A stretch of 64,000 bases of DNA from Heterohyrax brucei (Eukaryota; Chordata; Mammalia; Hyracoidea; Procaviidae): the NCBI GenBank assembly GCA_028571685.1, contig CM053142.1, forward strand, positions 197,276,796-197,340,795, written 5' to 3'. A program made the position numbers and the translations under genes. Positions 23,153-34,024 of the stretch are shown piece after piece; position 1 is the stretch's first letter, and every line of letters begins with the position of its first letter. Under the pieces are notes generated by a model. The model ran no database searches. It saw nothing but the letters and a program-made list of their open reading frames with translations, and had not been told where the DNA came from.

Positions 23153-23343
23153 ATGAATGGTGCGAGGCACACTTCTGTGATAGATGTACACAGGGACAAT
23201 CCACAGCATACTCACACAACACACATGAATGGTGCGAGGCACACTTCCGTGATATGTGTACACGGGGACAATCCACAGCATGCTCACACGACACACATGA
23301 ATGGTGCGAGGCACACTTCCGTGATACGTGTACACGGGGACAA
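23153..23343. repeat. 72-bp minisatellite, about 2.7 copies
   Basis: The block beginning 'gaatggtgcgaggcacac' occurs at 23155, 23227 and 23299, exactly 72 bp apart, with few mismatches. Because 72 is a multiple of three, the array gives repeated peptides in open frames on both strands (for example 23149-23376 +, 23111-23335 -). I regard these as artefacts. Each unit carries a palindrome-like 'cgtgtacacg' core (23327-23336 in the last unit). Confidence 0.95.
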
Positions 23344-23345
23344 GA

Positions 23346-23563
23346 CTGCAGCCGACGCATCTTCACCAAAGACTAGTTCACTTTCTTTAAAAAAAAACTT
23401 CGAGTGTCTCTTCAGCAGGGTATCAGCGCGGTGAGAAGTGCGGTGCTCCTCGGCGCCTGAGCGCAACTCGTGCGAGGACTGAGCAGTGCCAGCTCCCGCC
23501 AGGTCCGCTCTGTGGGCTGTCACTGTGAAGTGGGACCACCTGCATCACCAACCCCCCCAGCAC
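23346..23563. other. CpG-rich unassigned DNA
   Basis: About ten CpG dinucleotides fall between 23425 and 23510 (gcgcgg, tgcggt, ctcggcgcc, gagcgc, ctcgtgcg, cccgcc, tccgc), unusual for this AT-rich window. No gene or repeat recognised. Confidence 0.45.
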
Positions 23564-24030
23564 TGCCATGGACTGAATCGTGTCCCCCAGAAGTCTGTGC
23601 AGCAATTTGACGGGGCCGTGATTCCCTGTCTTGTGGGATTGCCTCCGTTCTGGGATTTTCTTGCACTGCAAACCCTGGTCCTCTTCAGCAGAGTCCGCCG
23701 TGCAGCCTCACTGGCAGCATCCATCACTCCGTCACCTCCATCAGCACCGTCGCCATCACTAGGGTCATCGCCAGCACCTCAGCGTCATGGAGCGCCACAA
23801 GACCCAGCTGTCCCCAGGGCTCCTTCCTCTCCACCACCAAGAAGGCTGGGGGTGGAAACTCCCCAATTACGGGTTCCATGGAGGAGTTCACCCAGCACTG
23901 TCAGAGGATTTCACAGCGAAGGAAGGTATCTTGGCTGGGGTTTTCTGGCCACTTCTGAAACCCTGAACAAAAGCCTTGGAAGACTCAGCACAAGTATGTT
24001 TCCAACTATAATATCACTGTTTTGGGGTTC
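23564..24030 (+). mobile_element. MaLR-type LTR, 5' part, with simple (CAY)n stretch
   Basis: 'tgccatggactgaatcgtgtc' and 'ccccagaag' form an MaLR LTR start. By about 23690 the match is lost, and 23718-23790 is a CAT/CAC/TCG-rich trinucleotide-like stretch. The long + open frame (23486-24040) has no recognisable domain and crosses these boundaries. Confidence 0.5.
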
Positions 24031-24086
24031 TGGAGTTTGACTTGGATTGACAAATTACTTGAGTTATCCTTTAAGCAGACTCTCTT

Positions 24087-24350
24087 GGTCTTGGTTACCT
24101 AGTGCCAGTATAATAGAAACACACGCGTGGGTGACTTTTAATGAACAGGAAAGTATTTTCTCACAGTTCACAGCACTGGAAGCCCAAATTCAGGACACGG
24201 GCTCTAACGGAAGCCTTCTTTGTCTGCCTCCGCGGGGGGGGTGCACTAGACGCCTTCAGCCAGTAGGCGAGTGCTTACCACCTGCACGACCCAGGTTCTG
24301 CAGGGACCAGACTAGACAACCGCTCCCACCCAGTCCCCCTGCCAGTCCCT
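24087..24350 (-). mobile_element. MaLR-type LTR fragment, antisense
   Basis: The plus strand has 'ggttacctagtgccagtata', 'aagtattttctcacagttc' and 'ggaagcccaaattcaggac', the reverse of the MaLR LTR 3' part. It decays after about 24240, where a C/G-rich run includes G8 at 24234. Confidence 0.6.
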
Positions 24351-24629
24351 AGCCCTGCTCCGGGTAGAGCGGGTCAGGTAGCCCTCGCTTCCTCCTGTGG
24401 GATGGGAGCGCTCCTCCAGCTCTCGGCTGCCATCCCCGCCTGGACGATCCGAACTGCCTCACAAGCTCTTGAGCTAACTGAGGTTCATCCCCCTGTGGTT
24501 TGCTCCTGGAATCGCACCACAGGAGCTCTGAATCAGGCTTCCCTCGCTTGGCTTAGTGTGTGTTCATCACGGTGTGTCTGCATCAGTAGGTCGCACGTTC
24601 TCCTCCCACCCGTTCTGGACTGCAAAAAA

Positions 24630-25995
24630 AAATGTGTCTATTTCCTCTAACTCAAACACAAAAACAAAAAGTTGTTCTAAATGTCTTCTTTCTACCACAG
24701 TAATGTCTATATGATCTCTAGTGGCATCTTCTGCTTTATTACTAATGTGTGTTGTTTGTATTTCATTCCAGTTTTTCTTGACCAGAATTGCTAAGGGATA
24801 GGTAAATTGAAAGTATTTCCAAAGAACCAGTTTGGCTGCGTTGATTTTTGTCAATGGAAATTCTGATTTCTATTTCGTTAATTCCTATTCTTTATCTTCT
24901 TCCCTTCACTGTCTTTGGGTTTAATATGCTAATTTTGTCCTAGTTTTTTGAAAAGGAAGTGTGGATCATTAATTTCCAAACTGTACTATTTTTTAACATA
25001 CACATTTAAAGCTATAATTTTCTCTTTGTGCATAGCTTTATCGGTATGCCACAGGTTTAGATTAATTATATTTCATTTAGCTCAAATATTTTCTAATTAT
25101 AGTTGTTATTTCTTCTTACACTCCCCAGGGGTATGAAGATAGGTGAGCTTCCAAACGTGAGGGTTGTCTCAGTTTTCTGTGATTGAGTTTCAGTTTCACT
25201 TCATCATAGTAAAAAACTACAGTCCAAACAATATCAATAATTTCAAAGTTTTTGAGACCAAGTATATGGTCTATTTTAGAAATTTATGAAAGAACTTAAA
25301 AGCTTACGAAAAATGTGTGTTCTGCAGGGTTTAGGTATATGTTAATTATTACTTTATATCATTGCTATTTATTTATAAAAACCCATTGCTTTTGAGTCCA
25401 TTCTGACTCATAGTGACCTTATAAGACAGAGTAGAATGCCCCATAGAGTTTCCAAGGAGCACCTTGTGGATTTGAACAGCTGATCCTTTGGTTAGCAGCC
25501 ATAACACTTGACCACTATACCACCAAGGTTGATTCATAATGTTTTTCAAAGTTCCTGTATTCTACAGAATTTTGATCTCTGTAATCCACTACTGAAAGAA
25601 GCCAGCCAAACACTTTAACCACAGGAGTATATCTCTATGTTTATCTTTCAGTTCTGTCACATTTTCCTGATTAAAATTGAAGTTCTATTCAGTACAAACA
25701 CATTCAAGATTAGCATGTTTTCATATTGAATTAACTCGTTTATCATTGTTAAATACTCCCTTATACTTCTAGCTTGAGGGTCTCCTTTCTCTGATATTGG
25801 TATAGTCACAGAAACTTTCTTTTCAACTGGTGTTTGTGTGGTGTATATTTTTACCAGCATTTTTCTTTCAACCTGTGTTTTACTACATTTAAAGTGTTTG
25901 TGTTATGAACAGCACACACTTGGGTCTCCTTAAAATAAAGTTCAGACTGACTTTTTTAGTTTTTAATCAACCTGTTTTGTCCTTTTTAATTTGTG
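24630..25995 (-). mobile_element. L1 ORF2 fragment, interrupted by AfroSINE
   Basis: T-rich plus strand matching the reverse of the L1 ORF2 endonuclease-RT linker: 'acacatttaaagctataattttc', 'caaatattttctaattatag', 'accaagtatatggtctatttt', and later 'ctttctctgatattggtatag'. It is split at 25376-25531 by a SINE and ended by an RTE scrap at 25996. Confidence 0.65.
25376..25531 (-). mobile_element. AfroSINE inside L1
   Basis: It reads 'ttctgactcatagtgacctt' to 'accactataccaccaaggtt' on the plus strand. The L1 sequence continues on both sides. Confidence 0.85.
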
Positions 25996-26154
25996 AGCTG
26001 CTGTTGTTGTTGGGTGCCCTCAAGCCGGTTCCTCCCGAGAGCAGCCTTTACACACAGCAGGACTACACGTCCCCAGTCTTGTGCCATCGTCACTGTCTTT
26101 CCTGCACTGGAGCCCTTTGTTGCAGCCACTGTGTCAGTCCATTGCACTGAGGAT
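25996..26154 (-). mobile_element. RTE 3' end fragment
   Basis: 'gctgctgttgttgttggg' (tail reversed) followed by 'ttgttgcagccactgtgtc'. Only the last ~160 bp of the RTE is present. Confidence 0.82.
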
Positions 26155-27128
26155 TGGATTTAAACCTACCAACCTGCTCTGAGCTTTGCCCTGGTTCTGT
26201 CTTTTCCCCTCCTTAATTTTATTTTGTAGTTGTTTGATGCTGAGAATACAAACAGTAAAATACACAGCAGTTCTTCCATTTCTGGGTACACTGCTTAGTG
26301 ACACTGACTCCATTCTTGAGTCTTGAAGCCACTCTTAGCTTCCTTTCCCTAGTTGCTCTTCCCTCGATAACACAAACACGTTGCCCCCTAAGTTTCCCAT
26401 CTAATTTCTCAAAGTCTTTTGTCGATTTGATCCCATGTCAGTAGCTCTTAAAAGGATATGATACTCAAGGCAGATTTTTTTTTACCTGTTAAACTGTTTG
26501 GTTTTAAGATGACTTCTGGGTTTTATTTTTTCTAAATTTTATTTATTTTGCTGTTCCACCTGTTCTTTGTTCCTCTCCTTTCCTTGCCACTAGTCAAGTA
26601 TTTCTTTTATTATTCCAGTCATGACCTTTGTTATGTTTGTTCATTTTCAGTTACACTTATTAATGTTATTGTCCATTGCTTACTAATATAGCTATTAAAA
26701 TATTTATCCTTAGCTTATTACAATCCATCTTAACATTATGCTTCGCTACTCCTTGAAGAATGCGGGCACCTTGCCATGGTTTACCGCGTGCTGACCTCCC
26801 GTCCACCACTTTTGCTGTTGCTGTAATCCAGTCTCCTTCTGCATGTATTAAGACTCCAAAGTCCTTGTTACTATTGCTGTTTTAGACTCTCAATAAGCAG
26901 ATTTATTATGTTGGTTCTATTCATTATTTTTTTCAGTTCTAAGCATCTGTCTAGGATCCTTTTTCATTACTTTGAGGAATTTTAGTATGTTTTAGTGCTG
27001 CTATTCTGCCCTTAAATTATTTTAGTCTTTGCCTACCTGAAAACATTTTAATATCTCTCTCATGTTTCAAGGATATTTTCTCTGAGTTTTCCAGCCTCTG
27101 TACTTCCCTTTGAAAAGCCCATCATTAC
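26155..27128 (-). mobile_element. L1-related DNA, antisense (uncertain)
   Basis: T-rich plus strand with old-L1 flavour (gaatgcgggcaccttgcc; tcatgtttcaaggatattttc; ctctgagttttccagcc). 26210-26500 also resembles a recurrent unassigned repeat (cacagcagttcttcc; tttgatcccatgtcagtag; ctcaaggcaga). No open frame. Confidence 0.4.
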
Positions 27129-27542
27129 TGCACTAGCTCAGTCGTCAAGCTGCTGTCACAGAAATACCAAAGTGGGGGCTTTAACAAACAGAGATCTATT
27201 TTCTCACTGCTTAGGAGGCAAGAGATCCAAAATCAAGACACTAGCTCTAGGGGAGCGTCTTGCTCTGTCGACTCTTGGGAATAATCCCTATCTCTTTTGA
27301 TCTTCTGTTGTTCGAGGATCACATGGCATAAGCATACGTCTTCCCTTGTTAGTGCTTTTTGCCTGCTTGCTTGCCTAATCTCCTTGTTTACACCGCAAAA
27401 GAAATGGATTAGAAACATACTGTACACTAATGCTACTTCATTAACATAACAAAGACAACCTACTCTCATGTAGGATTATAACAACAGCCATAGGGTTTAG
27501 GACATACAACGCATATTTTAGGGAGACATTCAATTTATAACA
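27129..27542 (-). mobile_element. MaLR-type LTR, antisense, solo
   Basis: From 'tgcactagctcagtcgtcaag' through 'tattttctcactgcttagg' to 'attcaatttataaca', the reverse of TGTTATA...; its internal 'aggattataac' matches other antisense copies. Confidence 0.75.
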
Positions 27543-28204
27543 CTTATTGCCACTCCTATGAATCTAAGTGTGTCAGGGATGTTAATTATGACATCCTTAC
27601 GGGGTTGGTTTTCTTTGTTTTAATCCAGGTTGAAGTTTGCTGAAGTTCTTGTATCTGTGAGATGACGCCCTTCATCACTGTTGATGTCTTACTGACTAGT
27701 GAACCCATAGAACCAAACCCATTGCTGCCAAGTCCATTCCAATCAATCACATTGCTACGACTCGCAATGAGTCTCGACTAACAGCTCTTCAGATACTGTT
27801 TCTGTCCTAGTTTCTCTCCTTTCCTTTGCATTCCACTGTGTAAATATTAAACCAAATAGTTGTGTTCCAATATATCTCTTAAACTGTATTCACTTCTTTC
27901 AGGTCTTGACTTATTAAGTTTAGATACGTCTGTTGTCCTGCCTTAGACTTACTAACCTTATGTTCTTTGGTGTTCAGCCTAAGATGCTGCATTTTTCAGC
28001 CCCAAACATTCTACTGCTGATTTTAACAAATCCCAGTTCTGTTGAAATTCCCCTTACATCCTTCCAGTTTGTGAAGCTTTATCTCTGCTTTCTTCAACAT
28101 ACTTTTAATTGTTATTTTAAAGATTTTGCCTGCTAACTTCAGGGTCTGGATCACACACAAGTCATGGATCTTGTCTTGGATTTAATTCTGTGCCTCAAAA
28201 TTTG
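27543..28204. other. Unassigned T-rich DNA with SINE scrap
   Basis: 27712-27790 has 'ccaaacccattgctgccaag' and 'actcgcaatgagtc', a small antisense AfroSINE scrap. The remainder may be old L1 on the minus strand, but I cannot place it. Confidence 0.35.
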
Positions 28205-28989
28205 GGTTACAAATCCAAACCCATATACCTGTGGATTCAGTGGAGCTGTCATACCAAAATAGATTAGGAAAAAGAACTTGGAGGTTTACTTATGAAAAAA
28301 TAAACCACCAAAAACTTCACGAATAGCACCAAAACATTATCTGATATTGTGTCAGAAGATGAGCCCCTCGAGCTTGAATGCACTCAAAACACAGTGAGAG
28401 AAAATCTGCCTCCTCAAAGTAGAGCTGACCTTAATGATACGTTCCGAGTCAAGCATTCAGGACCTTCGTTTGCTGATGAAACATGACTCAAAATCAGAAG
28501 AAACAACTATAGACATCCATTAAATAATCAGAAACCAGAGTGTATGAAGTATGAATCCAGGAAAATTGAAAGTTGTCGAACATGAGATGAAATACATAAA
28601 GATCAATATCACAGACATCAGTGAGTTGAAATGGAGTGGTACTGGTTATTTGAAATCACGCAATCATATGATCTACTGCACCAGGAATGACAAGCTGAGG
28701 GAAAATGGCATGGCATTCATCATCAGAAAGAACATTTCAACATCTGTCCTAAAGTACAATGCTGTCAATGATAGGATAATATCCACATAACTACAAAGAA
28801 AACAGTCACATTTACTGTGACTGTTGTTCAAACTTACACACCAGCCACTGAGGCCAAAAATGCAGAAACTGAAGATTTTTACCAACGTCTGAAGTCTGAA
28901 ATTGGTCAAACATGCAGTCAAGATACATTGATAATTACTGGTGATTTGAGTGAGAAAGTTAGAAGCTAAGAAGGAAACAAACAAACAAA

Positions 28990-29145
28990 CAAAACCCACT
29001 GCTAGAGTCAATTCTGACTCACAGGGACCCTATCAGATAGAGTAGAACTGTCCTGTGGGGTTTTCAAGGAGCACCCAGTGGATCTGAATTGCCAACTTTT
29101 TGATTAGCAGCCACAGCTCTTTGCCACTACACCACCAGCGTTTCC
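28990..29145 (-). mobile_element. AfroSINE inserted in RTE endonuclease region
   Basis: It reads from 'aaaacccactgctagagtc' to 'cactacaccaccagcgtttcc' on the plus strand with an (aaac)n run before it. RTE sequence resumes at 'aaaaaggatcagtagtt'. Confidence 0.88.
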
Positions 29146-30987
29146 AAAAAAGGATCAGTAGTTAAAAAAATAAGGCCACAGAGATAGAAATTAAGCTGGA
29201 GATGGCATGATACAATTTTGAAAAACCAATACCTTCTCCATTGTAAATATCTTTTTTCAATAATATAAACAGCAACTATACATGTGGACCTTGCTGGATG
29301 GGATGCACAAGAACGAAACTGACTACATCTGTGAAAAGAGACAACGGAACAACTCCATATCAGCAGTTAAACAAGACAAGGGGCCAACCACTGAAGAGAC
29401 CATCAACTGCTCTTATACAACTTCAAGTTGTAGCTGAATAAAATTAGAACAACTCTACAAGAGCAAAACTACAACCCTGAGTATATCCCACCTGACTTTA
29501 GAGACCACCTCAAAAACAGACCTGACTTACCGAATAGGAATAAATGAAGAGCTGACGAGTTGTAAAGTAACATAAACGACATCGTACATGAACAAAGTAA
29601 GAGGCCACTAAAAAGACAGGAAAGGGAAGATCAAAATGGCTATCAGAAGAAACTGGGATACTTACTCTTGAAAGGAGCCAAAGCAAAAGGAAGAAATGAT
29701 GAAGTAAAATAGCTGAACTCAAGATTTCAAAAGGTGATTTAAGAAGACAAAGTAAAATATTACAATGAGAGGTACAAAAATCTGGAGATAGAAGAGAACA
29801 TATGTGGCATTTCTCTTGCTGAAAAACTTCAAACCTTAAGTTACAACATGAAGGGGTTCTAAGGGAGAAAGAGTGAACAACAGAGGAAACGTCAGAAATG
29901 AAAGGAATACAAAGAGTTGCTACACCAAAGAGAACTGGTCAGTGTTCAACCATTTTACAAGGTAGCATATGGTCAAGAACCTATGATACTACTGCAGAAA
30001 GAAGTCCAGGCTTCACTCAAGACATTGTCAAAAAAGCAATGCTCCAGGAATAGACAGAATACTAATTGAGATGTTTTACTAAACAGATGCAGTACTGGAG
30101 GTGCTCAATTATCTCTGCAAGAAATTGGAAGACAGCTGCCCCGCCAACTGACTGAAGAAGTTCGTATTTGTACTCACTCCAAAGAAGGAAGACCCAGCAG
30201 AATGCAAAAATTATCAAACAATACCATTAATATCACACACAAGTAAAATTTTGTCCTTTGCATTCAAAAGCAGTTACTGCAGTACATGAACATCAAACCA
30301 CCAGAAATTCAAGCAGGACTCAAAAGAGGACAAGTAACAGGAGAAGTCACTGATGGTGTCAGATGGATTTTGACTAAAGGCAGAGAATACCAGAATGATG
30401 GTGACCTGTATTTTATTGTCTGTGTAAAGGCATTTTTCCGTATGAATCATGAGAAATAATAGATAACTTTGGGGAAAATGAGAATTCCATAACACCTAGT
30501 TGTGGTCATTCAGAACCAATATATAGGTGGACAGACATCATTAGAACAGAACAGGGAATGTTGCACAGTTTAAAATCAGGAAAGGTGTTCATCAGTGTGG
30601 CATCCTTCCACTGTTTAGTCAATCTGCATGTTGACCAAATAATCTGATAAACTGAACTGTATTAAAAAGAATGTAGCATCAGGTTTGGAGGAAGATCCAT
30701 TAACAACCTGTTATATGCAGGTGACACAAGCTTGCTTACTGAAGGTGAAGATTACTGGAAGCACTTACAGATGAAGATTTAAGAATAAAGCCTTTGGTAT
30801 AAATTAAGCCTCAACATACGAAACTGAAAATCCTCGCAAGTGAACCAATAAGCAACTTTAAGATTGACGGAGAAAAGACTGAAGTTGTCTAGAATTTCAT
30901 TTGACTTGAATCCATAATCAACACTCATGGAAGCAGCAGTCAAGAAATCAAAAGACAGATTGCACTGGTTATTTTTGCAAATAACGA

Positions 30988-31098
30988 AAGAAAAAACCCG
31001 TACCCACTGCCATCAAGTTGATGCCAACTCACAGGGACAGAGAGCAACTGCACCATAGAGTTACCAAGGAGCACCTGGTAGATTTGAACTACTATAGT
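30988..31098 (-). mobile_element. AfroSINE, 5'-truncated, inserted in RTE
   Basis: 'cccgtacccactgccatcaag' to 'acctggtagatttgaactac'. The tRNA-like 5' half is missing. The RTE resumes at 'gtctgctgcaaaggacctc'. Confidence 0.85.
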
Positions 31099-31428
31099 GT
31101 CTGCTGCAAAGGACCTCTTCAAAGTATTCCAAAGTAAAGATGTCATCTTGAAGACTAAAATATGCCAGACCCAAGCCATGGTATTTTCAGTCGTATAGCA
31201 TGCATTCGACAGCTGGACCATGAACAAAGAAGACAGAAGAAGAATTGATGCCTTTGAATTGTGGTGTTGGAGAAGAGTGTTGAATGTACCATGCACCACC
31301 AAAAGAACCAACGTATCTTCTCTGAAAGAAGTACAACCAGAGTGCTCCTTGGAAGCAAAGATGGCAGCAAAGAAGCAAGCAAGACTACGTCTTACATACT
31401 TGGGCATGTTGTCAGGAAAGATCAGTCC

Positions 31429-31572
31429 CTGTCTTTTAAATGACCTCTTACTTTCTTCATGGATGATATCTTTCCACAACTCGTCTGGTCTTTGGCCATT
31501 AGTGTTTAGCACATTAAATCTGTTCTGGAGATGGTCTTTAAACTCAGATGTGGTATGCTCTAGGTTGTACTT
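31429..31572 (-). mobile_element. 144-bp inverted RTE patch
   Basis: Within the + strand RTE, the sequence after 'atcagtcc' switches to the reverse complement of an RTE linker segment and switches back at 'ggtagagtgg'. On the minus strand it encodes the RPDELWKD-type and HEESKR-type motifs without a stop. Compared by eye with 32623-32765 on the + strand, I count seven mismatches in about 143 positions. The host element's own linker copy (about 29465-29620) is much less similar. Confidence 0.9.
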
Positions 31573-31747
31573 GGTAGAGTGGAGGGTCAGCAAAAAAGAG
31601 GAAGACCCTCCAGGAGATGGATTGACACAGTGTCTGCAACAAGAGCTTAAGCATAAAAATGACTGTGGACATGTCGCAGAACTGGGCAGTGTTTCATTTG
31701 GTTGTTCATGGAATCGCTATGAGTCAGAACTGACTTCACGGCCCCTA

Positions 31748-31875
31748 CCAGTGCCTGCTAACCAAAGGTTGGTAGTTCTAATCCACCAGGTGTTCTTTGG
31801 AAACTCTACAAGGAAGTTCCACCCTGTCCCACAGGGTAGCTATGAGTCAGCATCAACTCAGCAGCGATGGCTACT
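31748..31875 (+). mobile_element. AfroSINE, 5'-truncated
   Basis: 'gtgcctgctaaccaaaggttgg' to 'gctatgagtcagcatcaactc'. It lacks the first part of the tRNA-like half and sits directly between two RTE 3' parts. Confidence 0.82.
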
Positions 31876-32342
31876 AGGCAGACATACTGCAAAAATACCC
31901 TTTAAAGTGTTGAGAAACAAAGATGTCACTTTGAGGACTAAGGTGAGCTAAACAAATCAATGATATTTTCAGTCCTCTTAGGTGCCTGTGAAAGCTGGAT
32001 AAAGAATAAGGAATGTCTAAGAAGAGTTGATACCTTTGAACTGCGGTGTTGGTTAAGAATACAGACTATACTGTGGACTGCCAAAAGAACAAGCAAGTCT
32101 GTCTTGCATGAAGCACAGCCATAAGTCTCTTTAGAAGCAAGGATGAGGAGACTTTGCCTCAAGAACTTTGGACACGTTATCAGCAGAGACAAATCCCTGA
32201 AAACAACATCATGATTGGTCGGTGAGGCAGGAAGACTCTTTTCGATTGATACGATGGGTATGGCAGTGGGTTCAGGTTAAACAAGGATTGTGAAAACGGA
32301 GCAAGACTATGTAGGGTTTCATTTTGTCATATACACAGCTTC
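31876..32342 (+). mobile_element. RTE 3' fragment
   Basis: A second copy of the C-terminal/3' UTR region starting 'gcagacatactgcaaaaatac' and ending about 'catatacacagc'. The canonical (caa)n tail is lost. Confidence 0.85.
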
Positions 32343-32343
32343 C

Positions 32344-33202
32344 ATGATGCTGGAGATCACATGATAGAATTTTGCAAGACTAACTACTTCTTCACTGCAA
32401 ATATCTTTTTTCACAAACATAAACAGTAACTGTACACATGGACCTTGCCGGATGGAATACACAAGAAACAAAATGACTACATCTGTAGAAAGAAACGATG
32501 GAAAAGACTCTATATCAGCAGTCAGACCAAGACCAGGTGCTGACTGTGGCACAGACCATTAACTCCTCATATGCAAGTTCAAACTGAAACTGAAGAAAAT
32601 TAGAACAAATCCATGAGAGCTAAAGTACAAGCTAGAGTATACCACAACTGAGTTTAAAGACCATCTCCAGAAAAGATTTAATGTGTTAAACACTAATGAC
32701 CAAAGACCAGACGAGTTGTGGAAAGATATCATCCATGAAGAAAGTAAGAAGTCATTTAAAAGACAGGAAAGAAGACCAGAATTGATGGCCCAACAACCTG
32801 GAGGATCTCTTGACTTTCTGCTGCCCCAGACCTGAAACCAGCACGGAGATCAACACTTCAAACAAAGAAGGACTGGATCAGGGCCACAGAGGGAGCGTGT
32901 GGGGTGTGTGCTTTATGGTTTTATGCATTTATAGAAGGTTACTCTACTGAATTCTTTCTAGAAGGAACCAGAAATGTGAGAAGGAAGGGCTCGTTATGAA
33001 GATACTAGAAGTAAAGTGTGAAAAGGAGGAATGTGCTGTCACAAGGTGAGGAGAGCAGCTAAAGTTGTAGAGAAGTGGGCATGCAAAACTGACTTGGACT
33101 GTATACTTTCACTTAATCATAATAATTTTTTTAAAGAAAGGAAAGAAAGAAATGACCAAACTGAAAGTCAGAAGAACTCTGAAGCTTGCTCTCAAACATC
33201 AA
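32344..33202 (+). mobile_element. RTE internal fragment, interrupted by an L1 3' end
   Basis: It covers the late endonuclease and linker: 'gctggagatcacatgatag' (32350), then 'gacgagttgtggaaagatatc' (32711). It is broken at 32781-33130 by an L1 end and continues 'aaatgaccaaactgaaagtc' to 33202. It lacks 5' and 3' ends. Confidence 0.85.
32781..33130 (+). mobile_element. L1 3' end inserted in RTE, with target-site-like flanks
   Basis: 'gggcatgcaaaactgacttgg', 'tatactttcacttaatcataat' is the same L1 3' terminus as at 227-453 and 61580-61632. 'aaagacaggaaagaa' before it and 'aaagaaaggaaagaa' after it look like a target-site duplication of RTE sequence. Confidence 0.72.
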
Positions 33203-33390
33203 GTGGTTGTGGTTGTGGTTGTGGTTGTGGTGGTTGTTGCTAGGTGCCATCAAGACAGTTCTCACTCACAGCAACCTTATGCACAACAGAATGAAACACT
33301 GCCCAGTCTTGCCCCATGTCCACAGTCATTTTTATGCTTAGCCCCTCATTAAAGCCACTGTGTCAGTTTATCTCACTGAGGGTCTTCCTC
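33203..33390 (-). mobile_element. RTE 3' end with (GTTGTG)n tail
   Basis: The plus strand starts with 'gtggttgtggttgtggttg', an expanded form of the (caa)n tail, then 'gctaggtgccatcaagacag' and 'gagggtcttcctc'. It is head-to-head with the + strand copy that starts at 33391. Confidence 0.88.
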
Positions 33391-34024
33391 ATCATGATTC
33401 ATGGAGAAAAGATTGAGATTGTCAAGGATTTCATTTTACTTGGTTCCACAATCAAAGCCCACGGAAGCAGCAGTCAACAAATCAAGACACATCACATTTG
33501 GAAAATCTGCTGTGAAAGCTCTCTTTAAAGTGTTGAGAAGTAAAGACGTCACCTTGAAGACCAAAGCATGCCTGACCCAAGCCATAATATTTTCAGTCGC
33601 ATCCTATACATGTGAAAGCTGCACAATGAATAAGACAGAAGAACTGATGCCTTTAAATTGTGGTGTCAAAAAAAGAATACTGAGTGTGCCATGAACTGCC
33701 AAAAGAACAAACAAGTCTGTTCTGGAAGAAGCACAACCAGAGTGCTCCTTGGAAGCAAGGATGACGAGACTGCATCTTACAGACTTTGGACATGTTGTCA
33801 GGAAGGATCAGTCTCTGAAGGACATTATGTTTGGTAAAGCTAAGGGTCAGAGAACAAAAGGAAAACCCTCTACAGGATGGGCTGGCACAGTGGGTACAAT
33901 AGTGGCTTCGAGCATAAAAACGGTTGTGAGCATGATGCGGGACCAGGTAGCGTTTTGTTCTGTTGTGCATAGGGTAGCTATGAGTGGGAACCAACTTGAC
34001 GGCACCCAACAACAAAAATAACAC
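33391..34024 (+). mobile_element. RTE 3' fragment
   Basis: From 'catggagaaaagattgagattg' to 'cttgacggcacccaacaac'. It holds the least decayed 3' UTR in this cluster. It forms an inverted repeat of about 190 bp with 33203-33390. Confidence 0.9.

Larger units (their letters stand above)
28205..31743 (+). mobile_element. Near-full-length RTE-clade LINE with two SINEs and an inverted patch
   Basis: The 5' region is recognisable from about 28250 ('attaggaaaaagaacttgg'). The endonuclease part spans 28580-29450, the linker 29450-29950 and RT about 29960-30760. The C-terminal part and 3' UTR run to 31743. The catalytic box near 30710 reads YAGD, not YADD. Two antisense AfroSINEs (28990, 30988) and a foreign inverted RTE segment (31429-31572) interrupt it. 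Open pieces such as 31220-31951 (243 codons) exist only because they run through the patch and the neighbouring SINE; they do not encode a working protein. Confidence 0.9.

Noticed and set aside
23111-23376. Repeat proteins encoded by the minisatellite
   Set aside because: The period of 72 bp is divisible by three, so frames stay open on both strands. No gene context.
23486-24040. 184-codon + open frame in GC-rich DNA
   Set aside because: It crosses an LTR edge and a CAT/CAC-rich stretch. Proline/serine-rich composition is explained by base composition, and no domain is visible.
30940-31593. 217-codon minus-strand open frame
   Set aside because: It is the inverted RTE linker patch followed by the antisense of RTE 3' sequence; an artefact of the rearrangement.
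31220-31951. 243-codon + open frame
   Set aside because: It runs from RTE C-terminus through the inverted patch and the 3' UTR into an AfroSINE; the encoded order is not that of any protein.
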